The notes under the pieces were generated by a model. The model had not been told where the DNA came from. It saw only the letters and a program-made list of their open reading frames with translations, and did no database searches. Below, piece after piece: positions 57,759 to 64,000 of a stretch of DNA of 64,000 bases. A program made the translations under genes and the position numbers. Where the stretch lies: positions 62,001 to 126,000 of the forward strand of contig NZ_LT907982.1 of NCBI RefSeq assembly GCF_900230215.1, read 5' to 3'. The DNA is from Jatrophihabitans sp. GAS493 (GTDB lineage Bacteria > Actinomycetota > Actinomycetes > Mycobacteriales > Jatrophihabitantaceae). Every line of letters begins with the position of its first letter. The stretch's first letter is position 1.

Positions 57759-59618
57759 TTATTCGACGGTGACGGACTTGGCCAGGTTGCGGGGCTTGTC
57801 GATGTCGCAGCCGCGGGCCAGCGCGATCTCGGCCGAGAGGATCTGCATCGGGATGGTGGTGACGAAGGGGGCCAGCAGGGTGGGCGTCGCCGGCACCTCG
57901 ATGAGGTGAGCGGCGTGCTTGCGAGCCTGCTCGTCGCCCGCCTCGGCGATGACGATGGTGCGGGCTCCACGGGCGGTGATCTCGGCGATGTTGCTGAGCA
58001 TCTTCTGGTGCAGCAGGGGGCGGCCGAGCGGCGACGGCATGACCACGACCACCGGCAGCCCGTCCTCGATGAGGGCGATCGGGCCGTGCTTCAGCTCGCC
58101 GGCCGGGAACCCCTCGGCGTGCATGTAGGCCAGCTCCTTGAGCTTCAACGCGCCCTCCAGTGCCACCGGGAAGCCGACGTGACGGCCGAGGAAGAGGACG
58201 GCCTTGCTGGACGCGATCTCCCGCCCCAGGTCGTGCACCTCGTCCATCATGCCGAGGGTGCGGCTGATCGCCTCCGGCATGGCGGCCAGCGCGTTGTATT
58301 CGGCGACGATCTCGTCGCCGTACTTGGTGCCGCGGGCCTGGGCCAGCGCGAGGCCGACCAGCTGCACCGCGGCGAGCTGGGCGCTGAAGGTCTTGGTGGC
58401 CGCGACCCCGATCTCCGGCCCGGCGTGGGTGTAGAGCACCGCGTCGGACTCGCGGGGAATCTGGGCGCCGTTGGTGTTGCAGATGGCCAGCACCTTGGCC
58501 TTCTGGTCGCGGGCGTGGCGCACGGCCTCCAGGGTGTCGGCCGTCTCGCCGGACTGGCTGATCGCCACCACCAGGGTCTGCCGGTCCAGCACCGGGTCGC
58601 GGTAGCGGAACTCCGAGGCCATCTCGACCTCGACCGGGATGCGCGTCCAGTGCTCGATGGCGTACTTGGCCAGCAGACCGGAGTGATAGGCGGTGCCGCA
58701 GGCGACGACGAAGACCTTGTCGACGTCGCGGAGCTCCTGCTTGTCCAGGCGTTGCTCGTCGAGGATGATCTCGCTGCCCACCAGGTGACCGCGCAGCGTG
58801 TCGGCCACCGCGGCCGGCTGCTCCTCGATCTCCTTGAGCATGAAGTACTCGTAGCCACCCTTCTCGGCGGCGGCGAGGTCCCAGTTGATCTCGAAGGGCT
58901 TCCCGTCGACCTCGATCCCGTCGAAGTCGGTGATCCGGTAGGCGTCGGCGGTGATCTCGATGATCTGGTCCTGGCCCAGCTCGACGGCGTGCCGGGTGAA
59001 CTCGATGAAGGCGGCGACGTCGCTGCCGAGGAACATCTCACCCTCCCCGACCCCGACCACCAGCGGCGAGTTGCGCCGGGCCGCGACCACCTCGTCCGGG
59101 TGTTCGCGATCGACGACGACCAGGGTGAAGGCCCCTTCGAGTTCGCGGCAGGTGGCCCGCAAGGCATCGCCCAGGCCGCGGCCGTTGTCCAGTTCGCGGG
59201 CGACGAGGTGGGCCACAACTTCGGTGTCGGTGTCACTGCTGAACTCGACGCCGGTCGATTCGAGGTGGGCCCGCAGCACGCTGAAGTTCTCGATGATGCC
59301 GTTGTGCACGACGGCTATCCGTCCCGAGCCACCGACGTGCGGGTGGGCGTTGCGGTCATTCGGGGCGCCGTGGGTGGCCCAGCGGGTGTGACCTATGCCG
59401 GTGGTGCCGGTGATGTCGCGTCCGGCCAGTTCCTTGTCCAGGTTCTCGATGCGGCCGGCCTTCTTGGCCACCTGCAGCTCGGCGCTACCGGCGTCACCGA
59501 CCGGGGTGACGATCGCCACCCCCGCCGAGTCGTAGCCGCGGTACTCCATACGGCGTAGACCCTCGACGATGACGTCGAGCGCCTGCCTTGGACCGACGTA
59601 ACCCACGATTCCGCACAC
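57759..59618 (-). CDS. glmS: Glutamine--fructose-6-phosphate aminotransferase
   Basis: 619 residues, GTG start. It makes glucosamine-6-phosphate for peptidoglycan. The catalytic Cys is residue 2 (MCGIVGYVGPRQ) after Met removal, GHTRWATHGAPN supplies the glutaminase site, and two SIS domains follow (for example VACGTAYHSGLLAKY and ISQSGETADT). The C-terminal tail DKPRNLAKSVTVE is the standard end. Its product feeds GlmM, encoded next but one upstream, and then GlmU. Confidence 0.97.
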   Translation of the reverse strand: MCGIVGYVGPRQALDVIVEGLRRMEYRGYDSAGVAIVTPVGDAGSAELQVAKKAGRIENLDKELAGRDITGTTGIGHTRWATHGAPNDRNAHPHVGGSGRIAVVHNGIIENFSVLRAHLESTGVEFSSDTDTEVVAHLVARELDNGRGLGDALRATCRELEGAFTLVVVDREHPDEVVAARRNSPLVVGVGEGEMFLGSDVAAFIEFTRHAVELGQDQIIEITADAYRITDFDGIEVDGKPFEINWDLAAAEKGGYEYFMLKEIEEQPAAVADTLRGHLVGSEIILDEQRLDKQELRDVDKVFVVACGTAYHSGLLAKYAIEHWTRIPVEVEMASEFRYRDPVLDRQTLVVAISQSGETADTLEAVRHARDQKAKVLAICNTNGAQIPRESDAVLYTHAGPEIGVAATKTFSAQLAAVQLVGLALAQARGTKYGDEIVAEYNALAAMPEAISRTLGMMDEVHDLGREIASSKAVLFLGRHVGFPVALEGALKLKELAYMHAEGFPAGELKHGPIALIEDGLPVVVVMPSPLGRPLLHQKMLSNIAEITARGARTIVIAEAGDEQARKHAAHLIEVPATPTLLAPFVTTIPMQILSAEIALARGCDIDKPRNLAKSVTVE

Positions 59619-59665
59619 GACTCAGAGGATACCTGGGATGGGCCCTCCGTCCCGGTCGATCGCGG

Positions 59666-60508
59666 CTACGGGGTGAGCGACGCGGAGCTGTCGCTGGGCG
59701 TCGTCGCCGCCGGGGCGGTCGGAGTGGCCACCGGGGCTGGGGTCGGCTCGCTGGTCGGAGTCGGGGCCGGCGTCGGCTTGCTGGTCGGCTCGGGTGTCAC
59801 CTCGACCGTCGGGGTGGGCGTGGCGGCCGGGGTCGGGTCAGTGGTCGCAGTCGGCGCTGACGGTACTGACGTCGTCGCCGGAGCAGGGGTGGTCTTGGTC
59901 GTCGTACCGCCGCTGAGCGACGTCCCGCTGCCATGCTCGCCCTGCACCACTGCGGCCAGCGGTCGGTGGGCGGCGATCTCGAAACCGGTGACGCCGACCA
60001 TCAGGGCGGCGAAGATGGAGAGCGTCGCGACGGCGGCGTGGCGCCAATCGAGGGTCGAGAAGAAACCGCTCTTCGGCGCCTTGGAGGTCGCGTTCGACCG
60101 GGTTGCATCGGACCGGTCGTCGGCCGGGACCGGTACCAGCGCCTGGGTCGGCCGCTCTTCGGCGACGGAGTGGATCGGCGGTATGTCGGTGAGGGTGTAG
60201 TCACTGGCCCGGGCGTGCCGGTCGCGGGTGACGGTGATCGGCACGACTTCGCGGACGACCTCGGTGGTGCGGCGCAGGGAGTGGCCGAAGACGGCGTTTC
60301 CGGTGACGGTGAGCACGCTGGCCACGGCGGCTCCGACCACGGTGCCCGATATGCCGAGGTAGGAGGCGGCGACGGTGGCCAGCACTGCGGTGATCGCGCT
60401 GGCGATGATCTGGGTGGCCGATAGGCCGAGGCGCGATTTCTCGCCGCTTTTTCCGGGTGATTCATGGTCGGACGGCTGGACGGGACGGGGCGTTTCGGTA
60501 TTCGGCAT
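59666..60508 (-). CDS. Membrane protein with Pro/Thr-rich extracytoplasmic tail
   Basis: 280 residues from ATG 60508-60506. I do not recognise a family. A hydrophobic N-terminal segment (TQIIASAITAVLATVAASYLG and on to about residue 75) is followed by a basic, polar cytoplasmic-looking region of about 90 residues, a second membrane helix (AAVATLSIFAALMVGVTGFEI) and a tail of about 100 residues made of Pro, Thr and Ser with repeated PTPTPEPT-like blocks. Such tails usually cross the cell wall. It lies between glmS and glmM, on the same strand, so it may be an envelope protein linked to wall synthesis by position only. Confidence 0.75.
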   Translation of the reverse strand: MPNTETPRPVQPSDHESPGKSGEKSRLGLSATQIIASAITAVLATVAASYLGISGTVVGAAVASVLTVTGNAVFGHSLRRTTEVVREVVPITVTRDRHARASDYTLTDIPPIHSVAEERPTQALVPVPADDRSDATRSNATSKAPKSGFFSTLDWRHAAVATLSIFAALMVGVTGFEIAAHRPLAAVVQGEHGSGTSLSGGTTTKTTPAPATTSVPSAPTATTDPTPAATPTPTVEVTPEPTSKPTPAPTPTSEPTPAPVATPTAPAATTPSDSSASLTP

Positions 60509-60599
60509 GACGAGTCCATTGTCCCGAGACCCGATGTGCGTCTCCAGCGACACTCACACGCCTCACAGGTCGAGCGTCGGGCCCCAAAGGTGGCCTGCT

Positions 60600-61940
60600 T
60601 CAGCTGGCGGCGGCGACCACATCGGCGACCCGGTGGGCGATCTGCTCGGCCTGATCCGAGGTCGGCGCCTCGACCATCACCCGTACGAGATTCTCGGTGC
60701 CCGACGGTCGCAGCAGAATCCGGCCCAGGTCGCCGAGCTCGCCGTCAGCCTCGGCGACGGCGGCCGAAACCGTGGCGGAGGCAGCCACGGCGGCCTTCTC
60801 CCCCACCGGAACGTTCAACAAAACCTGGGGCAATCGCTGCACGACCGCCGCCAGCTCGGCCAGCGGCGAGTTGGTGCGGGCCATCGCGGCCATCACGTGC
60901 AGCGCAGTCAGCAGCCCGTCGCCGGTGGTGGCGGCGTCGGTGAAGACGACATGCCCGCTCTGCTCACCGCCGAGGTTCAAGCCTCGTTCGCGCAGCGCCT
61001 CGAGTACGTACCGGTCCCCGACCGCAGTGGTGACGACTTCGATACCCGCGTCGCGCATCGCGTGGTGGAAGCCGAGGTTGCTCATCACCGTCGCCACCAC
61101 GGTGTTCTCGACCAGGGTTCCGCCGTCGCGCATCGCAGTGGCGCAGAGGGCCAGGATCTGGTCGCCGTCGACGATCTCACCGTCGGCGTCCACCGCCAGG
61201 CAGCGGTCGGCGTCACCGTCGTGGGCGATCCCCAGATCGGCTCCGGCCGCGACAACCTGCTTGGCCAGCGCCTCGATGTGGGTCGACCCGACACCGTCGT
61301 TGATATTGAGGCCGTCGGGTGCAGCGGCCACCACCGTGACTGTGGCGCCGGCCCGTCGATACACCTCGGGGGCGACCGTCGACGCTGCGCCGTGGGCGCA
61401 GTCGACCAGCACGTGCAGACCGGCCAAGGACTCCGGAACGGCCTTGAGAAGATGGGCGATGTACTGCTCACCGGCGTCCGGAACGTCACGAACGCGACCG
61501 ACTCCTGAGCCGGTGGGACGACCGGTCGGCTCGCCGGCCAGGGCCAGCTCTTCGATCTCGACTTCGAGATCGTCCGGGAGCTTGTGGCCACCCCGGGCGA
61601 AGAGCTTGATGCCGTTGTCGGGCATCGGATTGTGGCTGGCCGAGAGGACGACGCCGAGATCGGCGTTGAAGAGACCGGTGAGGAAGGCGACGGCCGGGGT
61701 CGGCAGCACGCCGACCCGCAGCACATCGGCGCCGGCACTGGCCAGACCGGCCACCACGGCGGCTTCGAGCATCTCGCCGCTCGCGCGCGGGTCACGACCG
61801 ATGACCGCCACCGGTCGGTGGGTCGGGTCGTGTCCGATGAGTACCCGCGCCGCCGCACCTGACACCGCGAGCGCGAGCTCGGGTGTCAGGTCGGCGTTGG
61901 CGCGACCGCGTACCCCATCTGTGCCGAATAACCGGCCCAT
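60600..61940 (-). CDS. glmM: Phosphoglucosamine mutase
   Basis: 446 residues, ATG 61940-61938. It interconverts glucosamine-6- and -1-phosphate. The active-site Ser102 lies in [15 protein letters not shown], the metal loop is DGDADRCL and the sugar-binding loop GGEQSGHVV, with [15 protein letters not shown] near the end. All are intact. It is 10 bases downstream of rpsI and so belongs to the rplM-rpsI transcript as in other actinobacteria. Confidence 0.97.
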   Translation of the reverse strand: MGRLFGTDGVRGRANADLTPELALAVSGAAARVLIGHDPTHRPVAVIGRDPRASGEMLEAAVVAGLASAGADVLRVGVLPTPAVAFLTGLFNADLGVVLSASHNPMPDNGIKLFARGGHKLPDDLEVEIEELALAGEPTGRPTGSGVGRVRDVPDAGEQYIAHLLKAVPESLAGLHVLVDCAHGAASTVAPEVYRRAGATVTVVAAAPDGLNINDGVGSTHIEALAKQVVAAGADLGIAHDGDADRCLAVDADGEIVDGDQILALCATAMRDGGTLVENTVVATVMSNLGFHHAMRDAGIEVVTTAVGDRYVLEALRERGLNLGGEQSGHVVFTDAATTGDGLLTALHVMAAMARTNSPLAELAAVVQRLPQVLLNVPVGEKAAVAASATVSAAVAEADGELGDLGRILLRPSGTENLVRVMVEAPTSDQAEQIAHRVADVVAAAS

Positions 61941-61950
61941 CGATGAGGGA

Positions 61951-62346
61951 TTAACGCTTGGAGTACTGAGGAGCCTTACGGGCCTTCTTCAGACCGTACT
62001 TCTTACGCTCCTTGACCCGCGGGTCACGAGTGAGGAAGCCGGCCTTCTTCAGGGCCGGACGGTCGTCGGGCTCGATGTTGATGAGCGCCCGGGCGATGCC
62101 GAGGCGAAGCGCACCGGCCTGGCCGGTGATGCCGCCGCCGGAGAGGATCGCGATGACGTCGTACTGACCGTCGCGCTCGAGGGTCACGAACGGCTCACGG
62201 ATGAGCTGCTGGTGAACCTTGTTCGGGAAGTACTCGGCCAGCGTGCGGCCATTGAGCTTGAACTCGCCCGTTCCGGCTACGAGGCGGACGCGGACAATGG
62301 CCTCTTTACGACGGCCAACGGTGGGTGCATAAGCTGCTTTAGTCAC
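61951..62346 (-). CDS. rpsI: 30S ribosomal protein S9
   Basis: 131 residues, GTG start at 62346-62344 with AGGAG about nine bases upstream. A standard S9: [13 protein letters not shown], then NVEP-like [43 protein letters not shown] in pieces, with the universal C-terminal KAPQYSKR that reaches the ribosomal P site. It is 19 bases downstream of rplM. Confidence 0.97.
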   Translation of the reverse strand: MTKAAYAPTVGRRKEAIVRVRLVAGTGEFKLNGRTLAEYFPNKVHQQLIREPFVTLERDGQYDVIAILSGGGITGQAGALRLGIARALINIEPDDRPALKKAGFLTRDPRVKERKKYGLKKARKAPQYSKR

Positions 62347-62365
62347 TGAAAGTCTCCTATCGCGC

Positions 62366-62815
62366 TTACTGCGCGACCTGCTTGATCTCGAACGGCTCGG
62401 GCTTCTGGGCGGCGTGCGGGTGCTCCGGGCCTGCGTAGACCTTGAGCTTCTTCAGCTGGGCGCGGCCCAGCGTGTTCTTCGGGAGCATGCCCTTGACAGC
62501 CAGTTCGACGACGCGCTCGGGCTTGGTCTCGAGCAGCTCACCGACGGTGCGCTTGGAGAGACCACCCGGGAAGCCGGAGTGGCGGTAACGGAACTCGCCG
62601 AGCTTGGAGCCGGTGACGGCAACCTTCTCCGCGTTGATGATGACGACGAAGTCGCCGGTGTCGACGTGCGGCGCGAAGGTCGGCTTGTGCTTGCCTCGCA
62701 GCAGTGTCGCGGCCTGGGACGCCAGACGTCCGAGGACGATGTCATTGGCGTCGATGACGTGCCAGCGGCGGGTGATCTCGCCGGGCTTTGGGCTGTAAGT
62801 TGCCACTTTGCTCAT
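62366..62815 (-). CDS. rplM: 50S ribosomal protein L13
   Basis: 149 residues from ATG 62815-62813; the open frame upstream is not used. Typical L13 motifs are [50 protein letters not shown] and [28 protein letters not shown] in pieces. It is the first gene of the rplM-rpsI-glmM transcript. Confidence 0.97.
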   Translation of the reverse strand: MSKVATYSPKPGEITRRWHVIDANDIVLGRLASQAATLLRGKHKPTFAPHVDTGDFVVIINAEKVAVTGSKLGEFRYRHSGFPGGLSKRTVGELLETKPERVVELAVKGMLPKNTLGRAQLKKLKVYAGPEHPHAAQKPEPFEIKQVAQ

Positions 62816-63136
62816 TCTCTCTAGTCGGTCTTCACGACGCTGGTTGCGCCGCCCCCACGGTCGTCTCCGCCTCGTGGCGGTTCGGACCCCAGGACATGGC
62901 CGTGCGTGTGCTGTCCAGTGGACGCACACCAGCCGATGACTCTACCTGGGCGCCTGGCGTCCGGCCAAATCGTCGGTTGCCAGCGTTCCCGGCCCGTCCC
63001 CCGGCTCTTCACCCGGAATTGCCGGTTTCACCGCCCAGATCGGCAATTCCGCGCGAAAGGCGGCTGGGCGGCGGCGGGCGGAATTCCCACCGCAGGAGGA
63101 TTCCCCGACGGCACCGCGACTGCGATGATGTCGCCC
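62816..63136. other. 321-bp divergent promoter region of rplM and SRPBCC gene
   Basis: No credible coding sequence. It should hold the rplM leader and promoter on the minus strand and the SRPBCC promoter on the plus strand. An 11-bp perfect inverted repeat lies at 63014-63051. A short GC-rich hairpin (CCGCCTCGTGGCGG, near 62867-62880) lies in the expected rplM leader. I could not recognise a known ribosomal-protein leader motif. Confidence 0.55.
63014..63051. promoter_or_regulatory. Perfect 11-bp inverted repeat in the divergent promoter
   Basis: CGGAATTGCCG (63014-63024) and CGGCAATTCCG (63041-63051) are exact reverse complements with a 16-base spacer. The element lies about 85 bases before the SRPBCC start. 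Two-half-site operators with this spacing are typical for dimeric repressors, but no regulator gene is adjacent. Confidence 0.45.
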
Positions 63137-63598
63137 ATGGCCGACCTCAGCGAGAGCATCGACATCACCTGCAGCCCCGCCCAGATCTACGGAATGGTCT
63201 CCGACCTGCCCCGGATGGGTGAGTGGAGTCCGGAGAACCGGGGTGCCCGCTGGTTCGGACGACCGGCCGGACCGGCGGTGGGAGCGAAGTTCGTCGGCGT
63301 GAACCGCTTCAAGTGGCTGGTCTGGCCGACCAATGGCCGGGTCACCGTGGCCGACCCCGGCAGCGCCTTCTGCTTCGAGGTGGTGGCGGGCCCGCTGCCG
63401 GTCGCGCGCTGGGAGTACCTCATCACGGCCACCCCCGACGGCTGCACGGTCACCGAGTCCTGGACCGACCGGCGCCCCAACTGGATGCTCAAGCCGATGA
63501 ACCGGATCTTCGGCGCGCCGCGGGAGACGCTCAATACCACCGGCATCAAGATCACGCTGGCCAATCTGAAGCAGGCGGCCGAACACACGTCGGTCTGA
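63137..63598 (+). CDS. SRPBCC family protein (polyketide cyclase/dehydrase-like)
   Basis: 153 residues from ATG 63137; ATG 63125 or 63128 would add three or four residues. It shows the START/SRPBCC helix-grip pattern: SIDITCSPAQIYGMVSDL at the start, MGEWSPENRGARW, strands KWLVWPTNGRVTVADPG, and a long C-terminal helix TTGIKITLANLKQAAE. Such proteins bind hydrophobic ligands in a central cavity. No ligand can be inferred. Confidence 0.88.
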   Translation: MADLSESIDITCSPAQIYGMVSDLPRMGEWSPENRGARWFGRPAGPAVGAKFVGVNRFKWLVWPTNGRVTVADPGSAFCFEVVAGPLPVARWEYLITATPDGCTVTESWTDRRPNWMLKPMNRIFGAPRETLNTTGIKITLANLKQAAEHTSV

Positions 63599-63635
63599 GA
63601 TCGGGCCCGGTCGAGGTCCGTCACAACCCGCTCGC

Positions 63636-63674
63636 GGGGAGTTTTTTGCCCGGATTCCGGGAAGAAAACTCCCC
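63636..63674. terminator. Bidirectional terminator between SRPBCC and ABC-F genes
   Basis: GGGGAGTTTT (63636-63645) and AAAACTCCCC (63665-63674) pair perfectly, with an inner CCCGG-ATT-CCGGG stem at 63649-63661. The stem itself supplies T-rich runs on both strands. It sits between the convergent stops at 63598 and 63700 and should work in both directions. Confidence 0.85.
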
Positions 63675-63699
63675 ACAAGGTGGACATTGGCCGTGCCAA

Positions 63700-64000
63700 C
63701 TAGCGGGCCCGGGCGACGCGACCCTCGTCGAAGACCGGCTCGGCCGACTCGTAGACGATCCCGTCCGCCCCGAAGACCAGGAAGCGGTCGAAGGATCGGG
63801 CGAACCAGCGGTCGTGGGTGACCGTGACGACGGTTCCGTCGAAGGCGTCGAGGGCCTCCTCCAGTGCCTCGGAGCTCAGCACGTCCAGGTTGTCGGTGGG
63901 CTCGTCGAGCAGCAGCAGCGTCGCACCGGAGAGCTCGAGGAGCAGGATCTGGAAGCGGGCCTGCTGCCCACCGGAGAGCGAGCCAAAGTTCTGATCACCC
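63700..64000 (-). CDS. ABC-F family ATPase, C-terminal part (5' end outside window)
   Basis: The frame is open from the window edge to TAG 63702-63700, giving about 99 codons. It begins with GDQNFGSLSGGQQARFQILL (signature motif), followed by Walker B LLLLDEPTDNLD and VVTVTHDRWFARSFDRFLVF, all typical of the second ATPase domain of ABC-F (Uup/EttA-like) proteins, which act on ribosomes. No membrane segment is expected. The C-terminus is short, ending FDEGRVARAR. Confidence 0.9.
   Translation of the reverse strand, partial: GDQNFGSLSGGQQARFQILLLELSGATLLLLDEPTDNLDVLSSEALEEALDAFDGTVVTVTHDRWFARSFDRFLVFGADGIVYESAEPVFDEGRVARAR

Noticed and set aside
57681..59558. 625-codon plus-strand open frame antisense to glmS
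   Set aside because: Low-complexity translation (many Gly, Leu, Asp) mirroring glmS; no domain and no plausible start signal.

Overview
The window is chromosomal DNA from a high-GC actinobacterium. The evidence is frequent GTG/TTG starts, many 4-bp ATGA/GTGA stop-start overlaps, a WhiB-family gene, resuscitation-promoting-factor genes, a GroEL with a His-rich tail next to groES, GuaB3, DUF5319 and NnrD. Gene order (metG-tatD-rpf-rsmA near prs-glmU; rplM-rpsI-glmM-glmS-nnrD-alr-tsaE-tsaB-rimI-tsaD-groES-groEL-whiB-guaB-guaB3-guaA) is classic for Actinobacteria. The mix fits a soil Frankineae or Jatrophihabitans-like lineage, but genus cannot be fixed from sequence alone.

Layout. 1-4.3 kb: 3' part of kynureninase, then a ribbon-helix-helix protein, a DUF4097 protein and a DrrAB-type ABC exporter. 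4.3-9.4 kb: YCII protein, acyl desaturase, and a secreted FG-GAP protein whose subtilase domain has Glu where catalytic Asp is expected. 9.5-12.1 kb: tRNA-Gln(UUG), glmU, prs. 12.1-20.3 kb, minus strand: rsmA, three consecutive rpfB-like genes (two end in an Rpf domain, one in another lysozyme-like domain), tatD, metG. 20.4-20.9 kb: chorismate mutase, preceded by a short Phe/Tyr-rich leader ORF and an intrinsic terminator, which looks like an aromatic amino acid attenuator. 20.9-24.2 kb: LuxR-type response regulator, PspC-domain histidine kinase and a PspC membrane protein.

24.2-32.7 kb is the main accessory island. It holds an amidohydrolase, a TSUP transporter, a cyclase-family hydrolase, a fused amino-acid ABC permease/ATPase, its binding lipoprotein, a GntR/FCD regulator, and divergently an acetamidase/formamidase-family enzyme and a DUF3891 protein. 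Palindromic TGTATACA elements lie in the promoter of the binding-protein gene and a related element lies between the regulator and the acetamidase gene. I read it as a GntR-controlled uptake and hydrolysis pathway for an unknown nitrogenous (amide or cyclic amide) substrate.

32.7-43.8 kb: guaA, an acyltransferase, an SDR, CorA, guaB3, guaB and a MacB-like ABC exporter. 43.9-53.4 kb: DUF5319, whiB, the groES/groEL pair with a CIRCE element, and the t6A genes tsaD-rimI-tsaB-tsaE interrupted by a secreted bulb-lectin gene. 53.4-64 kb: alr, nnrD, a YhhN protein, a ferredoxin reductase, glmS, a Pro/Thr-rich membrane protein, glmM, rpsI, rplM, an SRPBCC protein and the 3' part of an ABC-F ATPase gene.

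Two themes cross the window. Cell-wall supply and remodelling genes are dense (glmU, glmS, glmM, alr, three rpf-like genes). Short tandem duplications of 9-17 bp recur in linkers, at gene 3' ends and between genes.
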